64,000 nt of DNA from Vanilla planifolia (GCA_023846275.1 CM043868.1:9257653-9321652), one strand, 5' to 3'. Positions 26,641 through 39,477 are shown, numbered from the stretch's first letter. Numbers and translations are program-made. The notes: a model not told the origin generated them from the letters alone.

Positions 26641-28500
26641 TTCATCTTGTAAATATTATTACTTTTTATTCATATTATTACAAAATTTTATTTCCTACAC
26701 TTGTTTACCATTACATTAAGAAATATTTTTGAAATATTTTCTACATGTGCATTATTTATGGCTTGCTTTTTTACTCCAGGACCACGCCGGAGCCATCTTT
26801 CAAAGTCCAAAACTGTTCAGCTGGAATTTCTTTCTCAATGAATCTTAAATCAATTCTTATAATATTTAGTGGTGAAATATTAATTCTTATTTTATAGTCC
26901 TTAACTAATTAGAAAACAGTGAGAAAACTTTACATTTCCTCAAGCATTTTTCTTTGAAATGTCATAAAAATGACAGTGTTAAAAAAACTATATGTTTTGA
27001 TGTGCACACCACCATCTATCAAAAAATTTAATTATAATTGCAAAGCCCATTTTTTAAACTTAACTCTTTATTAAGACAGATCTTACAATTACCTTGCCTT
27101 CTTAGCCCAAAAAATTTGTTTCATTAATGTGGTGCAACATGATAAATATTCTTTTAGTTACTCTATTTTATCATTTTTTTTCAATCTATAGCAAAATATT
27201 AAATGTTTTGGTTAACAAGTGATTTTTTTTTCTCAATAATTGAGCATGAGAAGTTAATCTCTACAATTATCTAAAGGAATTCATCGATTACTTAAGTGGG
27301 ATTAGTTATATTGCAACTCCTAACTATTCATATCAAGTTTGGAGGAAAAAGTTATAAAGTTTTTTCTATTTTAAAATTTTTAGTAATAGCTAGACTTTCA
27401 CAAAAATAAACATCTAATATTGAAAGGTTTGAAGACAAAAATTTTGGCTTTTAAAAGATACAAATAAAGGATTTTTATTAAAAGAACCTGTATTAGTCTT
27501 AAACAAAAACCAAGTCCATTAAGTAAAAAATTAACATCTATTATTTGATAAATATTGAGAATGCTACAATTGCCTTTAGTAGGAAATGACTTAATGCTTT
27601 ATTATGGTAATGCATGATATGTGTTTGAAGCTCTTAATGAGGACATAGAGCTTTAGCTATAGGAGAACATTTAGTTTTTCCTTAGTTATGGAAGAGAAAA
27701 TGCATAACATGCAACATGGATGTAGAGTTATTAGTATGTCAAAGTCCTATAGATGAAGTGTTTCATGTCCAAAAAGGAATTGTTGCACTACAACCATGAA
27801 AAGGAGGGATATGTAAAGGAGTATAATGATTCAAATGTAGCAAGATGAATGGAATCAAAAAGGTAGCATGAACTTAGCTTTTGTTTAGGATCAAGAGAGA
27901 TAATCGATACTGACATTTCCTTTTCTGTATCAAAGGGTTGTGTTGTCAAATTTTCAATTCTAGCCTTGGCTTGAGTTATCTTCTCATCTTCTTCATTTGT
28001 AGGTAGCTAAGTGACATTTGTTTTTTGGGTGCACTTGAGTCATTGATGTCTCATGTAGCTTTTCATTTAAAACCTATTATTGGAATATTTATATTGTTGT
28101 GAAGATTGACCTTGTTTGTTGCATTTTATTTAATAACATGGTAGATTATCGTACGTTACATTTTTGTTAGAAGCCATTATTGCTTTATTGTTTTTTGAAC
28201 ACATGATTTTGGTTAGGAGTTCCTTTGCTAAATTTACTTCAATAGAGGTATGGGAAACATTCAATTTGGTAGATTATCCATTTCTTCTATTATCAAGTTG
28301 TGAACACGTGTTATTATCAATCAACCTATTTCAATGACAACATAAAGTTCCCAAGGTTTAGTTATATTTCCCAAATAAGCTTTGAGATATTTTTCTTGAG
28401 TTACCTCATATCTAATCTATGGACAACTACCACGCAGCTCCTCCACATGCCTCTTAATCTATTCCAGATTCATCCTCAGTCCTCATTTTAGTGGCACAAT
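26641..28500. other. No gene seen; sequence unique to unit 1
   Basis: This is AT-rich DNA between the C block and the decayed PLR fragment. I see no recognisable coding domain, repeat pair or RNA gene, and no clear counterpart in unit 2, where the C block is followed almost at once by a PLR exon relic. Confidence 0.5.
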
Positions 28501-28559
28501 AGCTTTCAATATCTTTTGAAGGTTTATCAAAGTCATTTTTTGATCAAACCTTTAAAAAA

Positions 28560-29281
28560 CTTCTAAAAACTGTGAAGACTCCTACTATAATAATTGTTAT
28601 AATTGGTTTTAGCTATAAGAAATATTTTTGCTAAACCCAAGGATCTTTTGCCACCTCTATCCCTTATATTATTTGACATTAATCAATCTTTTGGAGGAAG
28701 AATTATGATTTTTCTCAGTTTTTTTTCATCATGCATTTATCTTTTCTTTTATATTTTTTTATCTTTTGTATGTGTCAATGTAACATTCTAAAATTCTTGT
28801 GAACACTTTTCGTGAAATGCTTATTTATTGCTCCGTTGTAGCAATCTATGTTGATAAGGATGAAATTGCAACATACACCATCAAGACAATCAATGACCGA
28901 CAAACACTAAAACAAACCTTGAATATTAGACCATCTGAAAACATACTCTTACAAAGAGAATTGATTAAGGCATAGGAAGAGCACATTGGTAAGTAGCTTG
29001 AGTAGACCAACATTTAATAAGAGGAAATCCTTAATATCATTAGAGGTGAATGGATTAAACTTTTTTCCTTTTAAACTATTTAAAGAACTTATAGTAGGCT
29101 TTTCTTACATCTTTTAGAGCAAGTATATGAACAAAGTGTTGGTCTGCGACACTACTACCACGTCTTCTATGAAGGTTGTTTGACAAATTTTGAGATAGGG
29201 GATTTGGGGTAGGAGGCTTCGAATCTATATCTTGAGGTTGCATATGCTCGAGTCAAGGATTGTTTGAAGCGTTATTTGTGA
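28560..29281 (+). pseudogene. PLR pseudogene, exons 3-4
   Basis: Homology to the intact gene starts in intron 2 (about 28560). An exon 3 equivalent lies at 28842-29045, still exactly 204 nt, and an exon 4 equivalent at about 29118-29281. Exon 3 keeps AIYVDKDEIATYTIK but has in-frame stops, the first TAG at 28973-28975 (a Trp in the intact gene), then more near its end. Exon 4 has a TAG at 29210-29212 within an otherwise clear YYHVFYEGCLTNFEIGD segment. Its acceptor reads TTTTAG. Exons 1 and 2 are absent. The broken fragment cannot make an enzyme. Confidence 0.9.
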
Positions 29282-31028
29282 ACTTCTTTCTAAAACTTAG
29301 TGATTATGTCATGTGTTAATGGGTGCTTTTTTTCTTATTGAATTCCAATGTATTTCAAGTCAGAATAAGGAAGCTTGTAGTTCTATGGTAAAAACAATGC
29401 ATTGAGTTTTTGATTAGTTTGTCACTATTGTTTGGGTCTATATTGAAACTAAGTTCAACACATAGGCTTTTGTAATTTGCTTCACTTAAAAAGTTATGAT
29501 ATTTTGTTTTTCTTCTAGATTAAGAATTATGTTGGTATGTAGCTCAATTCATAGGTGATGAAAAATAAGGCTTAATATGAAGTAAAAAGTGAGGTGTCTA
29601 AGCACCAAAAGACTCATGGAGTTGTTGAGGTCTCAAGATGATGGCCTTAAATAGTTGACTCTGGAAAGTCTTAAGATAAGATCATGGGTGCTAGAATCAT
29701 CGTATGGTCTTGAGATATTAGTTGCTTGAGTGGATTCAATCCATGATTTCAAAAGCAAGTGTAGAACCTTCTTCATGACTAGAGTACTTTGTAGATACAT
29801 TGTTCATTTTAGGAAGTTAGTTTGCTAGAAGAAAAATGGCTTTTATGTAAAAAAATAGTTCTCTATTGAAAGTGATTTCTAAGCCTAAATTTTGGATACA
29901 ATCAACCACATTCAAAGGTAAATTAATAAAACATTTCTCTCAAGTATCATTGCCTCTCCTACTTTATCGCCAAAATTTATTTGCAAAACTTCCATTTGTA
30001 CATCCAATCTCGTAAATTTGATCGAATTCCAATCTAGATTGTATAACACATCTATCAAAGGCACTTTGTTATCATGCATTTAAAACAATATTGACACTTC
30101 TATCTACAATTCTCCAGGTACAAAAATTAAATCGATTTTTTGTGTAATTCTATCATAACTAATAAAAAAATGTGTTCATCTAATTATTTTTTGAGACAAA
30201 CCACTAATGAGATAATCACATTGATAATGTATTCTTAAACTTTCGTATTAAAAATTTCAAAAATTATCATAAATTTGGTAGCTTATATAGATATAGTAAA
30301 CTAGTCATAATAATTATTAATATTTCATAATCAAATCACCATCTAAAGACCACAAAAATAAAAATAAGAAGATAGACACAATAGAATCACAACACAAAAG
30401 ATTGCTGTGGAAACCTTGTAAGAAGGTAAAACAAATGAGAGAAGCTCGAGAAGGGGGATGGCCATTCAAAAACCTTGGAGTGACTAGAAACTAAAATCCT
30501 TAGTAGATCAAGGAGACTTGTTGCAAACACTTAGGAACATAATAGATAAGTGATTGCCAAGGTTCAAGAAGAAATGTCTTTGATCTATAAGTAGAGGAGT
30601 TCTTTATTAACAAAAACAAGTTATAAAATAATGTTATGGTATTAAAAAAAATTGGAGATGCAATGTTGCCAAACTATGGTGAATGAAGGTACAACAATGA
30701 CGTGAAGAAAAAAATTGCACTAGATAATAATAATAATAATAATAATAATAAAAGAGTTTTGAGTGAAACAATAGTTAAAGTAAAACAAGAATTGAACAAC
30801 ACTATTAAATTCATTAGGTGCTTTTAGAGAGAAATGTCATGAACCCAAAGCAAGAATGAATAAGGTTGTAATTGATGTGGTGGTGGCAAGGATGGAAGAG
30901 TTATACTTGACGGACATAATGACCTTTCAAAATATGATTGGGTTATAAACGTTATTGTTAATCAAGAAGAATTTAATACACATTTTCTAAATAAGATATA
31001 GACATACCACGCTTTAGCAAAGAGGACA
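29282..31028. repeat. D block, third copy
   Basis: This is PLR downstream sequence, closest to 59955-61735. Both share a version of the block that lacks the segment found near 12340-12830 and carries an AAT microsatellite (30724-30752 here). No gene is seen. Confidence 0.75.
30724..30752. repeat. AAT microsatellite
   Basis: About nine AAT units. The paralogous site in unit 2 (61406-61468) has about 21 units, and the other D copies have only GAATAATACTAAAAG there. Confidence 0.95.
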
Positions 31029-34000
31029 TTGGCAATTTGATGATGACATGCATCAACACGCCACATTAAATTGGTTCAAATAAAATGTTTTTTTCCTCAT
31101 TATAATCAATATGAGACCCTTATTTCAACACTAGTATAAAATAATTATTCAACTTATAAATTGCACCCAAATGGGAACATCCTTAAAAAAATATTTTATT
31201 TCACTTTTCCTACACCTATAATCAAGATGTTGATGTAATTTCTTGTGTGTAAAAAAGTAATTCTTCTCTTACTATATGCTCAACTTCTTACACTTGCCTC
31301 GCATATTATGGACACTATATCTTTGTTATTTGTGATTGGTTGTACATAGGATAAAAAAAAGATAAGCTCAATTGATAAATGAATAGAAGAAGATAATTTC
31401 AATGGATAATGACAGATGACACATTCTCAAAAAGTACAATAATATGTCATACATCTTATTTAACAATTATTTCGCAATGAGAAAAATCCCAGAAGTGTTA
31501 AGTAGGTGATAATGGCTAACCATTACGATTTCTCTAAGAAATATCCTTTTTTCATGGGATAAATGGCAACTCTTCTTTCAACAAACAGAACAATTAGGAT
31601 TGAGAATATGGTCTATTATGTTTTCCATTAACGTTTTTTCATCATCTTTTAGCATTTCTTCTTTGCACTATACACAAAACCTTACCTCTTTTGCTTCCAC
31701 CTTTTTATTTCACAATGAAGAAAATTAGGAAAATTGAGTTAGCTACCCTAGGTCATAACTATGCCCATTTTATACTATATGGCTAAAATAACTTAAGAAA
31801 ATAATCAATGAAAATACTTCTCCTTCTTTGCCCATCCTTTCTTCTTCCTTGGTGATAAGAAACCAAACCCTTATTTACATTATTGTTTATGTATCATTCA
31901 CTCTATCACAATCTTCTTATCCCTTATCATCATGTGTAAGGAATAGACATGTCTTTGGCTTAGTTACCACATAATCAAACCCCCTAATTATTACCATAAT
32001 TAGGTTATTCAATGAATTCTATGGGTTTTAAAAATAAATTAAAGTTTAGAGATATTTAGAACTATTCTAAATTAAAAAGGTAAGAAATTATCTATAACAG
32101 TTAATAAAAAAATTTAATTACTTTAGTTCATGTTAATTAGATTAGAAAAGCTTGAAAATGTTAAACTTTATTACTAAATATCTATTCCCTCTACCATTCT
32201 ACTCTCTTGTTAGCCCTTATTATTCGTATTTATGCCTTCATTTGCCTCTTCTTCCCCATAACAATTTTTCTTATTCTATCTATCACTCTGTTACAATGCA
32301 CTTCTTCTTCATTTTTAATTGTGAAATCTCTCTTACTATTCATTCTCCTTTTTTCACTCCAATGAAAAATAAGGCTCCATTGTATTCAATATTGTATCTC
32401 TCAATTTGTAGTCCCTTTCATAAGTATTCATTAATCTTCTTTTAGGGATGTCACTACCAAGATAAGAATAGTGTTGCCTCTTTCATTGGTCATTTCTTCC
32501 TTTAGAGTCATTGTCATTATTGTTGTCTTTGATAATAATAGTGTCTCTTCTTTAGTGTTGATTATGTTGTCACTCAAATTACAAGATATTATGAAGATTT
32601 GCAAGCATGACCACCCATGGTGGAATCACCTCCTCTCCTTTGGTGAGTTTAATTATTATCAAAGTTTTGCAATTAATTATTGCTTTCATGTATTTTAGTT
32701 AATTATAATCATAGGTATTTACATAAATCATTTTTTGACATAGATTAACAACATATTTAGCATGGATTTCTTAATCCTTAATGTAGGCTAAATATGGGTT
32801 AAGTATAGATGATATTTTATGAGATTAAGTGTTCTTATTTAAATGCAATATCTAGATTTATTTTATTCTACTATAGATAAAATGTCTTAAATACTTTGTG
32901 GGAGCTTTGATCAAGAAATATCATAAGCTTAATTCAAATTGTATAATTTTTTATTTTAGTAATATTATTTAACAATAACTCCTTATGCCTTTATCTCTAT
33001 AGATGAAACTCTTGGCAATTTGACATGACTTGCATCAGCACATCACATTAAATTGGTTCAAATAGGATGTGTTTTTGCTCATTATAATCAATATGAGACC
33101 CTTATTTCAACACAGTACAAAATAAGTCTACGTCTTATAAATTGCACCCAAATGGGAACATCCTTAAAAAAATAGTTTATTTCACTTTTCCTACACCTAT
33201 AATCAAGATGTTTATGTATTTTCTTTTGTATAAAAAATATTTCTTCTCTTACTATATGCTCAACTCTTACACTCACCTCCCATATTATGAACGTTATATC
33301 TTTGTTATTTGTTATTGGCTGTACATAGGATAAAATAAAGATAAACCCAATTGATAAATGAATAGAAGAAGATAATTTCAATGGACATTGATAGATGGCA
33401 CATTCTCAAAAAGTACAATAATATGTCACAAATCTTATTTAGCAATTATTTTGCAATGAGAAAAAACCCAAAAGCATGAAGTAGGTGATAATGGCTAACC
33501 ATTATGATTTCTCTAAGAAATATGTTTTTTCATGGGATAAATGGCTATTGTTCTTTTAACGAATAAAACAATTAAGGTTGAGAATATGGTATATTACGTT
33601 TGTCATTAACTAATAAACCTTGCTTCTTTTGCTTCCACCTTTTTATTTCACCAATGAAGAAAACTAAGAAAATTGATTTAGCTACCCTAGGTCATAACTA
33701 TGCCCATTCTATACTACATGACAAAAATAACTTAAGAAAATGATCAATGAAAATACTTCTCCTTCTTTGCCCATCCTTTCTTCTTCCTTGGGTAATAAGA
33801 AACCAAATTCTTATTTACATTATTGTTTATGTATCATTCACTCTGTCACAATCTTCTTATCCCTTATCATCATTTCTAAGAAATAAACATGTCTTTGGCT
33901 TAGTTACTACATAATCAAACCTTAACTCTATTATCATAATTAGGTTATTCAATGAATTCTATGGGTTTTAAAAATAAATTAAAGTTTAAAGATATTTAGA

Positions 34001-34960
34001 ACTATTCTAAATTAAAGAGGTAAGAAACTATCTATAATAGCTAATAAAAAATTTAATTACTTTAGTTCATGTTAATTAGATTAGAAAAACTTGAAAATGT
34101 TAAACTCTATCACTAGATATCTAATCCCTCTCCTATTCTACTCTCTTGTTAGCCCTTATCATTCCTATTTATGCCATAATTAGCCTTTTCTTCTCTCTAA
34201 AATTTTTTTAGTCTATCTATCACTCTGTTACAATGCTCTTTTTCCTCATTTCTAATTGTCAAATCTCTCTTACTATTCATTCTCCTTGTTTTTTTACTCC
34301 AATAAAAAATAAGGCTCCATCATATTCATTATTGTATCTCTTTATTTGTAGTCCCTTTCATAAGTTGTCACTATTCTTTTTTTAGGGATGTCACTACCAT
34401 GACAAGAATAGTGTTGCCTCTTTCAGTGGCCATTTGTTCCTTTAGAGTCATTGTCATTCATGTTGTCTTTGGTAACAATAATGTCTCTTCTTTGGTGTTG
34501 ATTATGTTGCCACAAAAATTACAAGATATTGTCAAGATTTGCAAGCATGACCACCCATGGTGGAATCATCTCCTCTCCTTTGGTGAGTTTAATTATTATC
34601 AAAGTTTTGCAATCAATTATTGCTTTCATGGATTTTAGTTAATTATAATCATAAGCATTTATATAAATCATTTTTGTTTGTATAGATTAATAACATATTT
34701 AACATGGATTTCTTAATCCTTAAGTAGGCTAAATATGGGTTAAATATAGATGATATTTTATGAGATAAAGTGTTCTTATTTAAATGTAATACATAGATTT
34801 ATTTTATTTTATTGTAGATAAAATGTCTTAAGTGCTTTGTGGGAGCTTTGATCAAGGAATATTATAAGCTTAATTCAAACTATATATTTTTTGTTTTAAT
34901 AGTATTATATAATAATAACTCCTTATGCCTTTATCTCTATAGATGCAACTCTTGAGCAAG
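31029..34960. repeat. 1983-bp tandem duplication (D end plus A start)
   Basis: The word TTGGCAATTT at 31029 recurs at 33012, and the sequence after it repeats for about 1.95 kb, from the end of D into the first 0.85 kb of A. The junction at 33012 joins GATGAAACTCTTG to GCAATTT and shows a TTG overlap. The second copy (33012-34960) leads into the near-identical A copy at 34240. A 75-codon frame at 32471-32698 is the diverged equivalent of the 79-codon frame at 160-399. No gene is called. Confidence 0.85.
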
Positions 34961-36979
34961 TTAATTTGTTTGTTTAGCTTATTGTATTAGCAAAGTCATT
35001 CTCCATAAGTTATTATTATATATTTTGAGTAGATGAAATGTTGGTGTTATGCACAATTACAAATAAATTTGATCACATGTACCTTTGCTCAAACTTCTTT
35101 ATGTTGGGTCCTAAGAAGGCACACCAAGAAAGGCGTGAATTACTATTGTAAAATTTAAAAATAAATTATTTTGGTAAACTAAATAAAGCTTTTAGAATTA
35201 ACCTAATTATATGGCACCTCTTGTTGATTTCTTTAAAATTTTGCAAGATTGTCAAGTAGAGTACCTTTCAATGGCTATGATAGAATAATCAACTACAATA
35301 AGAATAATAAGTAGGTGAATGAGATGTAAGGTGCTTAGATTGTTTGACTTAATCTCAAGCCTACATCCACCCCTATGCTATCTACTTGAGCACCATTATA
35401 CTAATAATTCCTTCATCATAGATGGAATCTATTTATAAGTTAAGATTTTTCATATATCATATACAACCCAAATCTACTTAACATTATCTAAGTTTGTGCT
35501 CGACCAATCCTCTCCACATTAAGCAACTCAAAGATATAACCAAGAAAAAAAAATAAAAAAGAATCAATACGAAGCACAATCTCACATAATTTAAAAAATA
35601 TATAAATACAAATGAATAACTATAAATCAAATAATAATATTACAAATCTAATAGCTTTGTGATTTGCCAAGATGATGTCATTTTTAAATTTCTGTAACTT
35701 TTAAGCATTCTTGCTTGATGTTACTTTGAAATCAACTGATAAAGACTAGAACTTTTGGACTTAAGAATTCTCTCCTTAGTTTTCTTTAAAAGTTCATCAA
35801 TCAATTCCTTTAGTTTAGATTAGTATTTATAGTGTTTCAATCCATAGGATTATTTAAGGAAGGTTGAATAGCCCTTTTGATGGCTAAATAATTTTTTTAT
35901 TAGACTAGCAATTAGATATTTTATGTTTTGCATGTACCATATATTATGCATGTTTTGAACTTTGCATATTATGCATTAATAGAATAACATGCTATATGAA
36001 TATCTCAATTTTTAAGGCTATGTTGCGCATTTCAATTATAATGAAAACCATGTGACATTGATTCTTACGCAATATGATTTTTTTTTGTGTTAATGCAAGT
36101 CCTAGTTGAACATAATATTAACATGATATTAATGTATCGTATGTATTAATGTTACATTTTGTATGGTGTAGTGAATTTCAAGTATTTGTTATTTATATTC
36201 CCATCTTCATGTTTAAAGAACATGAACATTTAAGTTGTTAAGAACAAGCATATCATCTGTTATCATTTATACTCCACTCATCTTAACAAGATGATCCAAT
36301 GCAAGGGTTCATTTCCAAGTTTAAGCTAAACATTTTGTACATTACTAACACAATACCACACATAATTATTGTGTGCCACATTTAATAATAAGACAAATAA
36401 TCTAATTCCTTATTCAAACTTTAAATAATATACTATACTATGCTATTAAGGATCAAAAAGGGTGAGAAGTAAATGTTAGGAGATATCCCAATAGTTGAAT
36501 CACTAGATAAGGAGAGACTCTTAGTTGACTCGTACATGAAGAGGTACATGGATGAATTTTCTCATAGTAGTTACTAAGAGGATGATTATAATGTTTATAA
36601 AATATGTTATGACCTTAAGATATTAAGGTATCTTTTTAGTTTAAAACCTACTTGGGTTAGGTTAAAGCAACCTAAGGGGATTCTTTTAGTGACCCATCAT
36701 TGGCCATTACCAGATTTGGATGAAATAATATCTTATTTCTTTCTCTTTGCTCTTAAACTTTTTTAAATATATGTATGAACAATATCAATTTTAATAATCA
36801 TTTATGTATCTTTTATGGCACAAATAAAAAAACATAAAATCACACTTTAAGTGATTATTAAAGCAATTTTCAAATCATTATATGCTAACTCTTACTCCAT
36901 CTTGATAGCCTCATCAAGTGCCTTCTTTTGACCTGAAAGCATTAGGCCAACATAGGCATAAGCTAATCGACATTGGCTT
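34240..36979. repeat. A block starting unit 2
   Basis: This is offset by 34239 from the window start. Bases 34240-34954 are almost identical to 1-715, and the rest (to 36979) is recognisably the same but clearly more diverged. It includes the minus-strand LTR terminus (TGTTGGGTCC, about 35102), its TATA-like site and the start of the old B element LTR (GTGACCCATCATTGG, about 36690). The match to unit 1 stops exactly at GGCTT (36975-36979), where the solo LTR is inserted. Confidence 0.9.
36975..36979 (+). repeat. Target site duplication of the solo LTR, left copy
   Basis: GGCTT, matching 43907-43911 on the other side and the single copy at the empty paralogous site 2734-2738. Confidence 0.8.
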
Positions 36980-37579
36980 TGTTGTACCCTTTGATGTGAT
37001 AATTACAAAACCAAGCTATTTATTACTGAAGGCTTGTTTTTTAAGTAAAATTGTTAATAATTAATTAAATCAAGCCATGTATTTTAGATGTCTAAAATAA
37101 TGGTCTCTAAGGGCCTTGAGGTCATGGCATACTTCAAGGAATTTTTGAGACATGCGCAAGATTTTTTATAATTTAATTTCTTTTTATTTCTCTTGAATTT
37201 GATATATCAAAACTTTGAGATTATGAGGCACACTAGTAGTATTAACATTTAAAAATATCATAAAATTATTTAATAATGAATTTTCATTTTTGGGCCAAGC
37301 ATATTTGACAAAATGTATAGACATGGGTATTTGATTTTTTAAGATTATTTTGGAATCGTTTTTTACAAATTTTTTTTCATAGCCACTTAATTAACTTATA
37401 ATACTATAAGAATATAAAATTATTTTTATACACTTATATTCAAATTTGTGGCTAAAAAATTCGTCAAAAATACCCTAAAACAGCAAAAGTCTCGGGAAAA
37501 AGCACTGCAGCATGGGCGGGTCGATCCGGCGTCAAAACAGCCCGTCCAGGCCTTTTAGAAATAAAAAAAGAAAAATAAA

Positions 37580-37800
37580 AATTTTGTTGACCCGAAAGGG
37601 GCGAGCAAAGCCCGCCTAAAGACCACCGAGAGCAGCTCGGCTAGCGCTGGTCAACGGTCAACGGAACAGTGCCTGGCTAAGCCAAGCCTGCCGAGAGGAG
37701 CTCGGCTAAGTCTAACTTCAGCGCGGTCTACGGTCAAAGAACAGTGCATGGCTAAGTCAACCTGAACCGGGTGATGAAATCCCGGTCAAGGAAGGGGGGA
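37580..37800 (+). promoter_or_regulatory. U3 repeats with clustered W-box-like cores
   Basis: A degenerate repeat of about 65 bp starts at 37627 and 37692 (CGAGAGnAGCTCGGCTA ... ACAGTGCnTGGCTAAG). Within this region TTGAC or its complement GTCAA occurs about six times, including the double GGTCAACGGTCAACGG. TTGAC is the core of W-boxes bound by WRKY factors, and tandem enhancers of this sort occur in stress-activated plant LTRs. Function here is inferred only. Confidence 0.4.
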
Positions 37801-37892
37801 GCCAGCCCCAAAGTGGCTCGCAGGTTAAACGGCGCAAATTTATTATAAAGCAATGTGCCAAATTTCATTCTGCAGTGTGGGACTAAAAAATC

Positions 37893-37974
37893 CCACCTTA
37901 TAACTTTGGCAGGATCCAAAGGCGCAGATCAATTAGCGCGAACTGCCATCCATCCTACCGAAGTTATAAGGTGG
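37893..37974. repeat. Inverted repeat across the LINE 5' junction
   Basis: The left arm at 37893-37915 (in the LTR) and the right arm at 37952-37974 (just inside the LINE) are reverse complements at 21 of 23 positions, centred on CCACCTTATAACTTTGG. The 12-bp LINE target duplication lies between the arms. Confidence 0.85.
37921..37932 (+). repeat. LINE target site duplication, left copy
   Basis: GGCGCAGATCAA, identical to 43040-43051 immediately after the poly(A) tail. Three preceding A residues could extend it, but they cannot be told apart from the tail. Confidence 0.9.
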
Positions 37975-37989
37975 CATCATGCCCCTTTG

Positions 37990-39477
37990 ATGGGGTCTGT
38001 CAACAGATCCTTTGCGGAAGTCCTGGGCGGGGGAGCAAGGCCCCCGCCCTGCAAACCCCGGCGAACCACCGTGTACTTTGGTGAACCGGAAATTACTGTC
38101 TCCCCTGCGGAGGTGTCTAAGCTCGCTGAGCCTTACAGACTTGCCCTGGTGGGCAAATTTTCTTACGGGTGCCCTCCTCTGGACGTCGTTCGTGCCTCGA
38201 TGGCCAAGGCTAGCTTTCGGGGAGCGGTCACGGTTGGTCTTCTGAATTCACGACATGTCCTTCTTCGATTTGCCGACGAAGACGATTACCTTTTCTGCTG
38301 GCTGAAGACGGTGTGGTTCATAAACGAGTTTCCAATGCGTCTCCTCAAATGGTCCCCTGACTTTCGATTTGATGCAGAGCCTACCACGGTGCCTGTATGG
38401 GTCTTTTTCGACAACCTGCCCCTGCACTTATTTGACAAATCAATCCTTTTCTCGATGGCAACTGCCATCGGCAACCCTCTGAAAGTCGACACGGCGACGG
38501 CGACCGTCTCCAGGCCGCACGTGGCCAAAGTTTGTGTCGAGTTGGATGTCACAAAGGAGCTCCCCTGTAGGATTCGTATCTCCGCCTACACTGGTGTTCA
38601 AACCGGCGGTTTCTGGCAAGCTATCTCTTACGATAATCTTCCATACTACTGCCTCCAATGCTTGACCATTGGACATTCCAAGGAGAACTGCAGGAATCGT
38701 CCCGTCCACGGCAAACCGGTCCAGGCTGATAAAGGTAAAAAACTGGCTCTTCCTTCTCCACGCTCTGCCGGCCCCACGCCGAAGAAAATATACTTGGAAA
38801 AGGGGCAATGCTCCTCTCCCAAGTCACCGCCCAAATCGCCGCCCGTATCGCAGCCCAAATCTTCCTGTCCTTCTCCCCGGAGTCAGAACATGGTTTTTGA
38901 TAATGGTATTATATCTACCAGGTCGACGCTTTGCGGTCCAACCGGCAGTTCTCCATCTGTGGGGCTGAACTGGTTTTGCGCCCGGTCTAATTCCCCGACT
39001 CACTTAGCCTCCCCTGGGGAAGCATTGAAAGATTGTGAACCGGTTGTTATGCAGCCTCATACTGTTCCTGTGGAATTAAATGCAAAAGAGGGCGATCCGG
39101 TTCCCAGCTTGCTAGCTCTGCAACTTGAGCTGCAAAAGAACCGCAGGCCCGAGCCAATTTTCTCCCCGTCCTCAACGACCCATGGTTTGGCGGACGACTC
39201 TGCTTCCTCGACTGTTCCGCGTGCTGGATGGTTTTTTCCCCCCAATGAGCACAGCCCAGTGGAATTACCCCCTCCAAAAATCATCAGCATCACTGTTTCC
39301 AGCTCGCGATCTAATGACAGCACGGATGACCTTAGCCCACAGGTGGATTTTCCGCCGCTGGCCTCAATCAAAACCAAGATTAAGAAATCTAAAAACAGGA
39401 CTAATTCGGTGATTTCGTCTCCACCATGTACTCGAAGTGTGGCGGGCGCGAAACCGCCTCCGAAGATTAATGCATAA
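37990..39477 (+). CDS. LINE ORF1: DUF4283 / CCHC zinc-knuckle protein
   Basis: A 495-residue protein if started at the ATG at 37990. The frame is open back to 37855, but that part is host LTR DNA and a few leader codons, so I reject the upstream ATG. The N-terminal half (LALVGKFSYGCPPLD through WVFFDNLPLHLF) is the DUF4283 RNA-binding-like domain of plant L1 ORF1. It is followed by a zinc knuckle, CLQCLTIGHSKENC (CX2CX4HX4C, about residues 221-234). The C-terminal part is rich in Pro and Ser. ORF1 proteins bind the LINE RNA and form the ribonucleoprotein used for retrotransposition. The frame is undamaged. Its stop overlaps the ORF2 start by 8 bases. Confidence 0.9.
   Translation: MGSVNRSFAEVLGGGARPPPCKPRRTTVYFGEPEITVSPAEVSKLAEPYRLALVGKFSYGCPPLDVVRASMAKASFRGAVTVGLLNSRHVLLRFADEDDYLFCWLKTVWFINEFPMRLLKWSPDFRFDAEPTTVPVWVFFDNLPLHLFDKSILFSMATAIGNPLKVDTATATVSRPHVAKVCVELDVTKELPCRIRISAYTGVQTGGFWQAISYDNLPYYCLQCLTIGHSKENCRNRPVHGKPVQADKGKKLALPSPRSAGPTPKKIYLEKGQCSSPKSPPKSPPVSQPKSSCPSPRSQNMVFDNGIISTRSTLCGPTGSSPSVGLNWFCARSNSPTHLASPGEALKDCEPVVMQPHTVPVELNAKEGDPVPSLLALQLELQKNRRPEPIFSPSSTTHGLADDSASSTVPRAGWFFPPNEHSPVELPPPKIISITVSSSRSNDSTDDLSPQVDFPPLASIKTKIKKSKNRTNSVISSPPCTRSVAGAKPPPKINA

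Noticed and set aside
37855-37989. Upstream extension of LINE ORF1 to an ATG at 37855
   Set aside because: The extra 45 codons lie in host LTR sequence and the target duplication plus a short leader, so they are open by chance. The element's own ATG is at 37990.
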